From assembly GCA_964458255.1 (NCBI GenBank), contig CAYWHY010000033.1:1-20019 (forward strand): 20,019 nt of DNA, in the 5' to 3' direction. Below, in pieces: positions 1 to 8,502 of this stretch. The stretch is from Suilimivivens sp964458255. Its GTDB lineage: Bacteria; Bacillota; Clostridia; Lachnospirales; Lachnospiraceae. Below the pieces are notes generated by a model. The model had not been told where the DNA came from. It searched no databases and saw nothing but the letters and a program-made list of their open reading frames with translations. The translations under genes were made by a program, and so were the position numbers. Each line of letters starts with the position of its first letter. Position 1 is the stretch's first letter.

Positions 1-44
1 TGAGCAAGCTCCCATACCGACATTTCTTACGTCTGCTACATTTC

Positions 45-1358
45 TCAATGCTCCAACATATTTTCGATAAATATGCCATACCCTCTGGTCGGATCATTCA
101 CTAACACATGGGTCACCGCACCGATCAGCTTCCCATCCTGCAAAATCGGACTCCCGCTCATCCCCTGTACAATACCGCCGGTTGTCGCAAGAAGCTCCGA
201 ATCCGTAATTTCCAAAACAATTCCTCTGTTGATATTATCATTTTCCAAATGTATATCAACAATTTCCACATCATAAGTATTTATCTCATCACCTAAGGAG
301 CATATAATCTGTGCCGGTCCTTCTTCTATCTCATATTTTAATCCAATCGACATATATTCACTTTCATTTGCATCCATAATTTCCTGCATACAGACTCCGA
401 ATATTCCTTTTGGTGTATTTTCCGTAACGGTACCCATAATATTGTTATCATCATATTCAATAAATCCTGTAAGTTCTCCCGGAGAACCATTCTTTCCTCT
501 GGTAATACCAATAATTTCTGTATGATACAGTGTCCCACTTGCAAGCTCCATTAAGGTGCTGGTATCGACATCATTGATACCATGCCCCAAAGCTCCGAAA
601 TTACCGTTTTCATCCATATAAGTCATGGTTCCTACCCCTTGTGCATTATCCCTTATCCAGATTCCCATCTTATATTCTCCGTTTTGATTCAGTTCCGGCT
701 TGGCACGCACTTGAAAGACTTCTTCCTCTCTTCTGATTTTAAAAATAATTTCCTGACCTTCCGAATGACTGATTTTTTCCATCAACTGTTTTTTTTCTGT
801 GATTTCTTCCTCATTCATTTCCAAAATATAATCCCCCGGCTGAAGAATATACTTTGCAGGTTCATATGTTTTTCCATCTTCCCCTTCAAATTCGCCCACT
901 CCGACTACCAAAACGCCTGCTGTTTTCACATAAATACCTATAGGAATACCTGCCGGCTTTAGTCTCACATCTTTAATAACATTTACATCAACATCCTTAA
1001 GAGGAATAACACCAAATAATTTTAATTGAAGTTTATACGTATCAACCTCGTTTGCTTTTACCGTAACCGGGCTGCTAAAATCAATTACAACACTTTTGCT
1101 TTGTGCCTCCACATAGGTTGCATTCCAATCACCGGCTTTAACAATTTCCTCTTTATACAATTCTCCGGAAGCCGGCAACTTAAAATCAAGCTTTTGCTCT
1201 ATTCCGGCTTTTACCGTAATAGTGGCCGGCACGCGGCTCCACATCGTATAATAAATGGAAATCATGGTCATAAGTACTCCGAAGGCCAGCATAACATATA
1301 AAATTTTTTTATATAATAAAAGCCTCTGCGCGTGGCTTTCCCATTCTGTTCTTTCCAA
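45..1358 (-). CDS. spoIVB: SpoIVB serine peptidase (family S55), sigma-K checkpoint
   Basis: The 437-residue product matches SpoIVB, the serine peptidase made in the forespore and secreted into the intermembrane space, where in B. subtilis it cleaves SpoIVFA so that SpoIVFB can process pro-sigma-K. A single membrane anchor lies at about residues 17-38. A PDZ-like domain covers about 138-222, followed by the S55 peptidase domain. The candidate triad is His259 (in GHG), Asp386 (in TDSELL) and Ser401 (in GMSGSP); the His-Asp and Asp-Ser spacings, 127 and 15, equal those of H236, D363 and S378 reported for B. subtilis. The start is TTG at 1358, preceded by AAAGGA nine bases upstream; no ATG fits as well. 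It is separated from recN by a terminator, so it needs its own promoter, as expected for a forespore gene. The gene is complete; spo0A would normally follow just outside the window. Confidence 0.96.
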   Translation of the reverse strand: MERTEWESHAQRLLLYKKILYVMLAFGVLMTMISIYYTMWSRVPATITVKAGIEQKLDFKLPASGELYKEEIVKAGDWNATYVEAQSKSVVIDFSSPVTVKANEVDTYKLQLKLFGVIPLKDVDVNVIKDVRLKPAGIPIGIYVKTAGVLVVGVGEFEGEDGKTYEPAKYILQPGDYILEMNEEEITEKKQLMEKISHSEGQEIIFKIRREEEVFQVRAKPELNQNGEYKMGIWIRDNAQGVGTMTYMDENGNFGALGHGINDVDTSTLMELASGTLYHTEIIGITRGKNGSPGELTGFIEYDDNNIMGTVTENTPKGIFGVCMQEIMDANESEYMSIGLKYEIEEGPAQIICSLGDEINTYDVEIVDIHLENDNINRGIVLEITDSELLATTGGIVQGMSGSPILQDGKLIGAVTHVLVNDPTRGYGIFIENMLEH

Positions 1359-1423
1359 ATTTTCACATCCTTTTATTCTTATTGCGAAGCATTATTGTTT
1401 TTACTTCTGACACCCTTAAAAGT

Positions 1424-1456
1424 AAAAAAAGAGACACACATGAGCATGTCTCTTTT
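1424..1456 (-). terminator. Intrinsic terminator after recN
   Basis: On the minus strand AAAAGAGACA (1456-1447) pairs with TGTCTCTTTT (1436-1427) around a 10-base loop, and the T run continues to 1424, giving seven Ts in a row. This is the form of a Rho-independent terminator for transcription leaving recN. The A-rich left side of the stem gives only four Ts in the other direction, so it should act mainly on the minus strand. Confidence 0.75.
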
Positions 1457-1462
1457 AGTATG
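1456..1462 (-). promoter_or_regulatory. Possible sigma-G-type -10 element for spoIVB
   Basis: The minus strand reads CATACTA, which fits the sigma-G -10 consensus (CAT followed by an AT-rich TA end). SpoIVB is forespore-expressed in B. subtilis, so such a promoter is expected somewhere in 1359-1543. No good -35 (GNATA type) is present at 15-18 bp spacing; the nearest is GCTAA at 20 bp. A start about seven bases downstream would fall inside the 5' arm of the recN terminator. The rest of this 185-bp gap holds the spoIVB ribosome binding site and AT-rich sequence without other structure that I can support. Confidence 0.25.
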
Positions 1463-1543
1463 TGGAAATCTTTTTATTTTAGTTAGCAGAATTACAAATT
1501 TTACTGCCAAATGTTGCAAAATATATTTTTAAATTAAAAGAAG

Positions 1544-3223
1544 TTACTTTACTTTATCTGCCATTTCCTTCATTTCTCTTGCATTACTAAGAACCGCCTC
1601 CGTCACATGACCGCTTCCTAATAGTCTTGCCAGTTCACCTAAACTCTCTTCTTCATCAAGTGCTTTCATCTGCGTAACGGTACGTTCATTTATTACCTGC
1701 TTTTCAATCATAAAATGCGTATCTGCCATCGCTGCAATCTGAGGCAGATGTGTAATGCAAATAATCTGATGTTTAGAAGAAAGCTGTCCCAACTTTTCCG
1801 AGACCTTCCATGCTGTTCTTCCACTGATACCTGTATCAATTTCATCAAATATCAAAGTATTTGTTCCTTCTTCATCCGCAAAAACAGTTTTAAATGCCAG
1901 CATGATTCTGGAAAGTTCACCACCGCTTGCCACCTGCTGCAAAGGTTTTTTCTTTTCACCCGGATTGGTAGAAATCAAAAACTCAATTTCATCATAACCG
2001 TCCTCACCAAAATGCTCTTCATCAGGCAAAACCAAAATTGAAAAATCCACATCAAGAAAATTTAAGTCAATTAATGCTTCTGTAAGTTTTCCTGTAAGCT
2101 TTTCGGCTGCCATACGTCTGCCTTCCGATATCTTCCTGCAAAGGATTAAGATTTCTTCCTTTTCCTTCTTTAGCTTTTCTTGTAGTTCCCGTAAATATTC
2201 CTCATAATGGGACAGTTGCTCCAGACGTGCTGATTTTGCACTGAGAGCTTCCTGAATTTTTTCATAAGTATTGCCGTATTTTTCTTTCAGACGGTTAATT
2301 TCATTTAAGCGTTCCTGCGTCTGAACAAATTCTTCCTCGTCAAATTCAAGACTTTCCCTGTAATCTGCCAGCGATCTGTTAAAATCGTTTAGCAAATTAT
2401 CAATTTCTGCAAGCTGCCCACAGAGTTCTTCCGCTCCTTCTTCACAGGCAGCTGCACCTCTCAGCTCCCTTAAAGCTCTTCCGATTGATTCACCGGCGCT
2501 GCCGTCATTTTCATATCCGGTCAGCCCATGTACAAAAAAAACAGCTTCTTTGATTCTTTTAGCATTCACCATCCTACGGTAAGCTTTCTCTAATTGCTCA
2601 TCTTCTCCCGGCATAATGGCAGCTGTTTCAAGCTCGTTTACCTCAAACAAAAGAAGGTCACTTTCTCTCCTTCTTTCCTCTTCCCCCATTTTATTACCGC
2701 CAAACTCGGCCTCTGTTTTTTTGTAGTCAGCATACACAGACTTAAGCTCTTTTTTCCAATTCTCCACTTCATTACCTGCGTATTCATCCAAAAGCATCTT
2801 ATGTTTCACCGGTTTTAAAAGTGACTGATGCTCATGCTGTCCATACATATCAAGAAGCACTGTTGACAATGCCTTTAACTGTCCCGTACTTACGGTTTCT
2901 CCATTTACCTTACAGGTACTTCTTGCCTGTGTAATTTTTCTCTGTAAAAGAAGTATTCCATCTTCCTCCATGGGAAGTTCCATTTCTTCTACCATTCTGC
3001 TTTGTTTATCATTTAATGAAAACACAAGCTCTACCAATGCATATTCAGCTCCGTTTCGGATATAATCCTTATCCGCTTTTGCTCCAAGTGCCAAATTAAC
3101 AGAACCGATAATAACAGACTTTCCTGCACCTGTTTCTCCCGTTAATATATTAAGGCCATCGGTAAAATTCACCTCAGCCTCATCAATTAATGCCAGATTT
3201 TTAACATATAAACTCTCAAGCAT
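1544..3223 (-). CDS. recN: RecN, SMC-like DNA repair ATPase
   Basis: This 559-residue protein is RecN, a cytosolic SMC-family ATPase that acts early in repair of double-strand breaks. The N-terminal half carries Walker A (GETGAGKS, residues 29-36), the middle is a charged coiled coil (about 150-370) rich in Glu and Lys, and the C-terminal half carries the ABC signature SGGELS (433-438), Walker B LIFDEID (457-463) and a THLPQ switch histidine region. The length is normal for RecN (550-576). The ATG at 3223 has GGGAGG eight bases upstream. It follows argR by 26 bp, the argR-recN-spoIVB order seen in B. subtilis (ahrC-recN-spoIVB), and is followed by a terminator, so it probably ends the long housekeeping transcript. 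Confidence 0.97.
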   Translation of the reverse strand: MLESLYVKNLALIDEAEVNFTDGLNILTGETGAGKSVIIGSVNLALGAKADKDYIRNGAEYALVELVFSLNDKQSRMVEEMELPMEEDGILLLQRKITQARSTCKVNGETVSTGQLKALSTVLLDMYGQHEHQSLLKPVKHKMLLDEYAGNEVENWKKELKSVYADYKKTEAEFGGNKMGEEERRRESDLLLFEVNELETAAIMPGEDEQLEKAYRRMVNAKRIKEAVFFVHGLTGYENDGSAGESIGRALRELRGAAACEEGAEELCGQLAEIDNLLNDFNRSLADYRESLEFDEEEFVQTQERLNEINRLKEKYGNTYEKIQEALSAKSARLEQLSHYEEYLRELQEKLKKEKEEILILCRKISEGRRMAAEKLTGKLTEALIDLNFLDVDFSILVLPDEEHFGEDGYDEIEFLISTNPGEKKKPLQQVASGGELSRIMLAFKTVFADEEGTNTLIFDEIDTGISGRTAWKVSEKLGQLSSKHQIICITHLPQIAAMADTHFMIEKQVINERTVTQMKALDEEESLGELARLLGSGHVTEAVLSNAREMKEMADKVK

Positions 3224-3249
3224 TTACATTTCCTCCCGTGTAAAGCCGG

Positions 3250-3702
3250 TTATTCCTCCAGTACACTGCGTATTTTTTCCATCACACTTTTTGTATCCTC
3301 CACGGTTCTTACCGCCACCATAATGGTATCATCTCCAGCAATAGAACCTACTATTTCTTTCAGTTTCATTGCATCCAATGCTGCTGCAACAGCCATCGCC
3401 ATTCCTGCTACTGTCTTAACTACCAGAATATTCTGTGCCATATCCATAGAAACAAAACCGTCCTTCAATACACGAATATATTTATCGCTCAGATAATGAT
3501 CACTGTGTACTATAACTGTATATTTCTGTCGGCCGTCGCCCATAGGAATTTTTGAAAGCTTCAGTTCACGAATATCTCTCGAAACAGTTGCCTGTGTTAC
3601 TGCATAACCAGCTTCCCGCAACTTATCTGCCAATTCTTCCTGTGTTTCAATCTCGTATTGCTCCACCAACTCCTTAATTTTCCGGTGTCTGTTCTTTTTC
3701 AT
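3250..3702 (-). CDS. argR: Arginine repressor ArgR/AhrC
   Basis: The 150-residue product is a full-length ArgR/AhrC family regulator. The N-terminal winged helix-turn-helix (about 1-70) includes the typical TVSRDIRELKL recognition helix at residues 39-49, and the C-terminal oligomerisation and arginine-binding domain ends with the GSIAGDDTIMVAVR segment, whose GDDT loop contacts arginine in the family. It forms hexamers that bind ARG boxes to repress arginine synthesis and, in Bacillus, to activate catabolism. The ATG at 3702 has GAAAGG about ten bases upstream. It lies 46 bp after nadK and 26 bp before recN. I could not find a convincing ARG box next to it, so autoregulation is not shown by the sequence. 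Confidence 0.96.
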   Translation of the reverse strand: MKKNRHRKIKELVEQYEIETQEELADKLREAGYAVTQATVSRDIRELKLSKIPMGDGRQKYTVIVHSDHYLSDKYIRVLKDGFVSMDMAQNILVVKTVAGMAMAVAAALDAMKLKEIVGSIAGDDTIMVAVRTVEDTKSVMEKIRSVLEE

Positions 3703-3748
3703 TCTAAATCTGCCTTTCCGCTTTCAGAATTCTTTGTATGTTTTACTG

Positions 3749-4582
3749 TTAATCATTCAGCTTCTGGTGAAGGATTTCCAAAAAGCTGACTTTGTTCAGC
3801 TTAACAATTCCGGTAGTCTTTTCGGAACGCCCGATTACAATTTTGTCCCCTGTATATAAGGTTACTCTGTGGCTTCCGTCAAAAATAGCTTCCACTTCCT
3901 GCCCTACCTCATCATGACCTGTCTCAATTTCAATAGTAACCTCATCTTCCGGTGAAAGTACAATACTTCTGTGTTGCATAGAATGAGGACAAATAGGCGA
4001 CATTACAATCAGTTGAGCTTTGGGGTCCACTACAGGACCGCCTGCAGAAAGATTATATCCGGTAGAACCAGTGGGCGTTGCCACAATCATTCCATCTGCA
4101 TGATACTTATGTAAAAATTGTCCGTTTACGCTAATGTTAAATCTGATAATCTGTAAAGAGCCCTTACGTGTGATAACAATATCATTAAGAGCCCGTGCAT
4201 TATCTTTTTCTCCGACCTTATCATAGCTGTGTCCTTCCAGCATCATACGCTTTTCAATTTCATAATCTCCCATCAGAATACTGGAAAGTGCGCTCTCAAT
4301 GTCAGCCTTATTTACTTCTGTCAAAAATCCCAAAGTTCCTAAATTAATTCCTAAAAAAGGAACATCTATACCTGCCAGATCCGCAGCCGCCTGCAAAAGC
4401 GTACCGTCTCCGCCAAGCACCAACACACAGTCTACATCCTTTTCTACCAATTCTGCATCGGCATGTCTTCCCGTACAAACGGTACATTTTTTGCCGTGTA
4501 ATGTCAGATAATTCTGAATTTGACCGGTAATCTGAAACTTAGGATCTTTTGTCTGATTTGTAATAATATAAAAATGCTCCAC
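3749..4582 (-). CDS. nadK: NAD kinase
   Basis: The 277-residue product is an ATP-NAD kinase (NadK/PpnK), which phosphorylates NAD to NADP in the cytosol. It shows the GGDGT motif (residues 57-61), the LND substrate motif (132-134) and the conserved glycine-rich stretch DGMIVATPTGSTGYNLSAGG (163-182). The length is normal for the family. The start is GTG at 4582: an in-frame TAG lies eight codons upstream, and orthologues begin with a similar FYIITN segment. The ribosome binding site is weak (AAAGG about 12 bases away), so initiation may depend on the preceding tlyA, whose stop is 21 bp upstream. Its place between tlyA and argR is common in Clostridia but differs from B. subtilis, where nadK genes lie elsewhere. 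Confidence 0.96.
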   Translation of the reverse strand: MEHFYIITNQTKDPKFQITGQIQNYLTLHGKKCTVCTGRHADAELVEKDVDCVLVLGGDGTLLQAAADLAGIDVPFLGINLGTLGFLTEVNKADIESALSSILMGDYEIEKRMMLEGHSYDKVGEKDNARALNDIVITRKGSLQIIRFNISVNGQFLHKYHADGMIVATPTGSTGYNLSAGGPVVDPKAQLIVMSPICPHSMQHRSIVLSPEDEVTIEIETGHDEVGQEVEAIFDGSHRVTLYTGDKIVIGRSEKTTGIVKLNKVSFLEILHQKLND

Positions 4583-4603
4583 TTTAATGACCGTACCTTT
4601 CGC

Positions 4604-5488
4604 CTACAAATCCTGATGAGCCATGCTAACCGTATTTTCAATCAATGTTGTCATTTCTCTGCTAAAGGAATAACCGCTTTTGTTTTCTGTTAATAGTTTC
4701 AATTGTCCTTCGGCTTCTGCTTCCGTTATCTTATCTGTCCGTGACGCCTTCTCAATATTTTTACGAAGATGTACCAGATATTCAATATTTCCCTCCGGCC
4801 CTTTAATGGGAGAAAAGTCCAAATGCAAAATATCAAATCCCACAAAGTCTGCGAAATCAATCACTTTCTTTATTACCTCTTCGTGAACACTGCGCTCTCT
4901 TACAACGCCTTTCTTTCCCACCTTTTCTTTTCCTGCCTCAAACTGCGGTTTAATGAGACATACCATCTCTCCATCCGTAGTTAAAAGTGCTCTGGCAGGT
5001 AACAAAATTTTGGTGAGCGAAATAAAAGATACATCTACGGATGCAAAGTCTAATGCATCCTCAATATCTTCCGGTACCATATAACGGAAATTTGTTTTTT
5101 CCATGCAGACCACTCTCTCATCGTTACGCAATTTCCAATCAAGCTGTCCGTGACCCACATCTACGGAATACACCTTTTTTGCACCATTTTGCAGCATACA
5201 ATCCGTAAATCCTCCGGTAGAGGCACCGATATCCATGCAGATTTTTTCTGTAAGGCTCAAAGCAAAATTCTTCATTGCCTTTTCCAGTTTGAGTCCGCCC
5301 CTGCTCACATACTTCAAAGTGCTTCCTCTGACCTCTAATTTTATTTTGGACAAATCAAAGGTGGTTCCTGCTTTATCTTCACGCTGCCCATCCACGAAAA
5401 CATTTCCTGCCATAATAATTGCTTTGGCCTTTTCGCGGGAGGCTGCATACCCTTCTTGTACCAATATTACATCTAAACGTTCTTTCAT
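4604..5488 (-). CDS. tlyA: TlyA-family rRNA 2'-O-methyltransferase (YqxC-like)
   Basis: The 294-residue product has an S4 RNA-binding domain at about residues 1-60, followed by a YVSRGGLKLEKA linker and an FtsJ/RrmJ-type Rossmann methyltransferase. The SAM-binding loop DIGASTGGFTDCML is at residues 86-99, followed by VDVGHGQLDWKL and a KPQFEAGKEKVGKKGVVRE segment typical of the family. TlyA in mycobacteria methylates 16S and 23S rRNA riboses and affects capreomycin sensitivity; the orthologue in Bacillus is YqxC. The target here is inferred. The old hemolysin label for this family should not be taken as function. Its ATG overlaps the dxs stop codon as ATGA, so the two are probably translationally coupled. 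Confidence 0.94.
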   Translation of the reverse strand: MKERLDVILVQEGYAASREKAKAIIMAGNVFVDGQREDKAGTTFDLSKIKLEVRGSTLKYVSRGGLKLEKAMKNFALSLTEKICMDIGASTGGFTDCMLQNGAKKVYSVDVGHGQLDWKLRNDERVVCMEKTNFRYMVPEDIEDALDFASVDVSFISLTKILLPARALLTTDGEMVCLIKPQFEAGKEKVGKKGVVRERSVHEEVIKKVIDFADFVGFDILHLDFSPIKGPEGNIEYLVHLRKNIEKASRTDKITEAEAEGQLKLLTENKSGYSFSREMTTLIENTVSMAHQDL

Positions 5489-7356
5489 GCCTTCATTGCT
5501 TCCATTTCTTCCTTAATCCGGCTTACAATGCTTTCTTCATCCATTCCTATTTCTTTCTTAAGCAAGTCTACATTGCCGTGCTCTACATATTCATCAGGAA
5601 TGGTAATATTTATCAATTTACTGTTACAGGCAAGTGTATCCATATACTCTCTTACCTTCTCACCATAACCACCGCTTGCCACGTTCTCTTCCATGGTAAC
5701 CACCAGCTTATGATTCTTTACTGCCCAAAAAACAGCATCCTTATCAATAGGCTTAATAAATCTTCCATTGATAATACTGCAGGAATAACCTGCCTCATGC
5801 AGAAGTTCTCTTACTTTCTCTGCTGTTTTTACCATACTTCCTACTGCCATAAGGCAGATTTCCGCTTCTGCATAAATTGCTTCCGCCTTTCCAAGCTCAA
5901 TGGGCGCACGAAACTCCTGAAGACCGGCATATGCCTCTCCTCGGGGATAGCGGATAGCCACAGGTGCTCCAAGCTGCAGGGCAAACTTCATCATATCTGA
6001 AAGCTCCCATTTATTTTTAGGTGCCATAACATGCATATTAGGAATAGAGGATAAATATGACAAATCAAAAATACCCTGATGAGTTTCTCCGTCACTTCCA
6101 ACAAGTCCCGCTCTGTCAATCGCAAATACTACCGGCAGATTCTGGATACATACATCATGCAGAATCTGGTCATATGCTCTTTGCAGGAAGGAAGAATAAA
6201 TCGCAACTACCGGTTTTAAACCGCCGGCAGCTAATCCCGCTGCAAAAGTTACCGCATGCTCTTCTGCAATACCCACATCAAAAAACCTGTCCGGATATAA
6301 ATTTCTGAAGCGTTTTAATCCGGTACCATCAGGCATTGCCGCAGTAATTGCGACCACCTTTTCATCTCTGGCCCCGAGTTTTGTCATTACCGTTGAGAAA
6401 ATATCTGTATAATTTGCTGTTGTTCTCGGCTTAGTCGGAATACCTGTCTGAATGTCAAAAGGCTCTGCTCCATGGAATCTGGCCGGATGACGTTCTGCCG
6501 GTGCAAATCCTTTTCCCTTCTGTGTGATCACATGCACCATTACTGCATTTCTTACACGCTTCGCCTCCTGAAACATCTGTATCATAGCAGGAATATCATG
6601 ACCGTCTACCGGTCCTAAATAAGTGATACCCATATCTTCAAAAAACATACCGGGAACTACCAGTTGTTTAAAACTACTCTTTGCCTTGCGAATCCCCTGT
6701 ACTACTTTACCGCCATATTTCGGCATATCCTTTAACGTATTATAGATACCTTCCTTAATATCCAGATAGGCATTTGCCGTACGGATATTGTTCAAATATT
6801 TGGAAACACCGCCCACATTTTCAGAAATAGACATGTTATTATCATTAAGCACAATAATAAAATTAGTTTCCAACTTAGCAGCATTATTAAGGGCTTCATA
6901 TGCCATACCGCCTGTCAGGGAACCGTCACCTATAACAGAAATGACACTATGGTTTAATCCCATAATATCTCTTGCCTTTACCAAACCGAGGCCTGCTGAA
7001 ACAGAAGTGGAACTATGTCCCGTATCAAAACAATCGCATTCACTTTCTTTCCGTTTGGGGAAACCGCTCATTCCATGATATTTTCGCAAAGTCTCAAACC
7101 CATCTTTACGTCCCGTCAATAATTTATGTGTATAGGATTGATGTCCTACATCCCAGACAATCTTATCTTCCGGCAACTGAAATGCCAGATGTAATGCCAT
7201 TGTAAGTTCTACCGCCCCTAAGTTTGAACCTAAATGACCACCTGTTTTGGAAATTTTCTCTATCAGGAACTGTCTGATTTCCTCTGCCAGTTCCGGATAA
7301 TTCTCAGCTTTTATGTTCTTAATATCATTTGCTTTTTTGATATGATCAAGTAACAT
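5485..7356 (-). CDS. dxs: 1-deoxy-D-xylulose-5-phosphate synthase
   Basis: The 623-residue product is DXS, the thiamine diphosphate enzyme that condenses pyruvate with glyceraldehyde 3-phosphate as the first step of the MEP isoprenoid pathway; the product also feeds thiamine and pyridoxal synthesis in many bacteria. The TPP/Mg motif begins with GDGSLTGG (143-150) and closes with the NDNN segment (171-174). The catalytic Glu of the transketolase-like middle domain is Glu366 in AEEHAVTFAAGLA. Early motifs GGHLGSNLG and GHQSYTHKL are intact. Length is normal (about 620). The ATG at 7356 has an AAGGGCGAG region eight bases upstream. It follows the prenyl synthase gene by 29 bp, so precursor supply and chain elongation are encoded together. 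Confidence 0.98.
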   Translation of the reverse strand: MLLDHIKKANDIKNIKAENYPELAEEIRQFLIEKISKTGGHLGSNLGAVELTMALHLAFQLPEDKIVWDVGHQSYTHKLLTGRKDGFETLRKYHGMSGFPKRKESECDCFDTGHSSTSVSAGLGLVKARDIMGLNHSVISVIGDGSLTGGMAYEALNNAAKLETNFIIVLNDNNMSISENVGGVSKYLNNIRTANAYLDIKEGIYNTLKDMPKYGGKVVQGIRKAKSSFKQLVVPGMFFEDMGITYLGPVDGHDIPAMIQMFQEAKRVRNAVMVHVITQKGKGFAPAERHPARFHGAEPFDIQTGIPTKPRTTANYTDIFSTVMTKLGARDEKVVAITAAMPDGTGLKRFRNLYPDRFFDVGIAEEHAVTFAAGLAAGGLKPVVAIYSSFLQRAYDQILHDVCIQNLPVVFAIDRAGLVGSDGETHQGIFDLSYLSSIPNMHVMAPKNKWELSDMMKFALQLGAPVAIRYPRGEAYAGLQEFRAPIELGKAEAIYAEAEICLMAVGSMVKTAEKVRELLHEAGYSCSIINGRFIKPIDKDAVFWAVKNHKLVVTMEENVASGGYGEKVREYMDTLACNSKLINITIPDEYVEHGNVDLLKKEIGMDEESIVSRIKEEMEAMKA

Positions 7357-7385
7357 ACTCTCGCCCTTCTTTTCTTCGGTTATTC

Positions 7386-8297
7386 TTATTTTTCTCTGTT
7401 GATCAGTGATTCTATCAGCTTCAGTAAAAAATCTCCATCCGCTTCTTTATCTGTAAAGGAAGTAAGAATGGAAACTGCCTCTTTTGATAACCTTTCTACT
7501 TCTTTCTTTGATTCTTCCAGTCCGTTTAATGTCACATAGGTCAGCTTGTTATTTTTTTCATCACTGCCTACCGGCTTTCCGAGCACTTCTGTAGTACCCG
7601 TCACATCAAGCACATCATCCTGAATCTGAAATGCAATTCCGATATTATAAGCGGCCTGCTCCATTTTTATAACAGCATCCTCATCAGCACCTGCCAGGAC
7701 TGCTCCAATCATCATTGCTGCTTGAATCAGCGCCGCTGTCTTATTTTCATGAATAAACAGCAAAAGTTCTTCTGTTAAACGATTCTTTCCACTCTCCGCT
7801 TCTATATCAGCAGTTTGTCCGCCAATCATCCCGTAAACACCGGCTTTTTTACCAAGAATCTGTAATGCCTTGGCTACACGCTTTACAGACTTATAATCTT
7901 CTGTCATATCAAAAGCCTGTGCTGCTGTTTCATAAGCCAGATTTAAAAGTCCGTCTCCTGCAAGTACTGCCATACCATCTCCATAAACAGTCCATGTTGT
8001 TTTGCGTCCTCTACGGTATTCATCATTATCCATAGACGGAAGATCATCATGCACCAGTGAATAATTATGAATCATTTCAAGGGCTGCCATAAAAGGATAG
8101 ACGACTTCCCCTTCTCCGCCAAAAAGATGAAAGCACTCTTCCATCAGCATTGGGCGAAGTCTTTTTCCTCCCACAGTAACACTATAATTCATAGCCTCCA
8201 GTACTGTTTTCTGATATCCTGTCTCCTCAGGCAGAAATCCTGCAAGTACCGCCTCTATATGCATAACTTTTTCGTTAAGCTGCTCTTTAAAATTCAT
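7386..8297 (-). CDS. ispA: Farnesyl diphosphate synthase (short-chain polyprenyl synthetase)
   Basis: The 303-residue product is a short-chain trans-prenyltransferase that elongates DMAPP with IPP in the cytosol, most likely to farnesyl diphosphate for undecaprenyl and quinone side chains. It has GGKRLRP (43-49), the first Asp-rich motif DDLPSMD (84-90) preceded by NYSLVH, as in bacterial FPP synthases, and the second motif DDVLD (227-231), with a KT and GQ pair between. The chain-length determining region and the xseAB-ispA-dxs context favour FPP over geranylgeranyl diphosphate, but product length is not proven by sequence. The ATG at 8297 lies inside the end of xseB (11-bp overlap), which suggests translational coupling. 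Confidence 0.93.
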   Translation of the reverse strand: MNFKEQLNEKVMHIEAVLAGFLPEETGYQKTVLEAMNYSVTVGGKRLRPMLMEECFHLFGGEGEVVYPFMAALEMIHNYSLVHDDLPSMDNDEYRRGRKTTWTVYGDGMAVLAGDGLLNLAYETAAQAFDMTEDYKSVKRVAKALQILGKKAGVYGMIGGQTADIEAESGKNRLTEELLLFIHENKTAALIQAAMMIGAVLAGADEDAVIKMEQAAYNIGIAFQIQDDVLDVTGTTEVLGKPVGSDEKNNKLTYVTLNGLEESKKEVERLSKEAVSILTSFTDKEADGDFLLKLIESLINREK

Positions 8298-8502
8298 TCA
8301 TTTCTCCCTTTTCATTTAACAAAAGAACCTTTTTCTCCACTTGGTCAATTGCATCATTACACTTTTTTAACAACTCCATACCCTTTTGATATTCCAAAAA
8401 AGACTCCTCCAGAGAAATATCTTCTCCTTCCAGTCTCGCTACCGTTTCCTCCAACATGGCGAAAGCCTCTTCCAGATTAAAATCATTTTTCTTTTCAGCC
8501 AT
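8287..8502 (-). CDS. xseB: Exodeoxyribonuclease VII small subunit
   Basis: The 71-residue product is the XseB subunit, which binds XseA in multiple copies to form exonuclease VII, a metal-independent single-strand exonuclease acting in repair. The protein is a helical hairpin with the typical pattern NLEEAFAMLEETVARLE at the start and SLEESFLEYQKGMELLKKC in the middle. A longer frame opens at 8535, but the ATG at 8502 is preferred: AAGGAG lies exactly seven bases upstream and the protein then begins like known XseB. With this start it overlaps the xseA stop by 8 bp, and its own end overlaps the next gene by 11 bp. Confidence 0.94.
   Translation of the reverse strand: MAEKKNDFNLEEAFAMLEETVARLEGEDISLEESFLEYQKGMELLKKCNDAIDQVEKKVLLLNEKGEMNEF

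Noticed and set aside
1..44. Start of spo0A or a Spo0A box downstream of spoIVB
   Set aside because: The 44 bases after the spoIVB stop contain no long frame, no ribosome binding site and no good TGTCGAA box. spo0A is expected only beyond the window edge. A small GAGC/GCTC repeat at 2-11 has no T run.
1491..1519. Sigma-A-like promoter (TTGCAA, 17 bp, TGTAAT) that could make a RNA of about 60 bases ending at the recN terminator
   Set aside because: The gap is very AT-rich, and such a pair is easily found by chance. There is no other sign of a small RNA gene.
4604..5488. Hemolysin, as TlyA proteins are often labelled
   Set aside because: The S4 plus FtsJ-type methyltransferase architecture and SAM motif show an RNA methyltransferase. 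Hemolytic activity is a historical label without support here.
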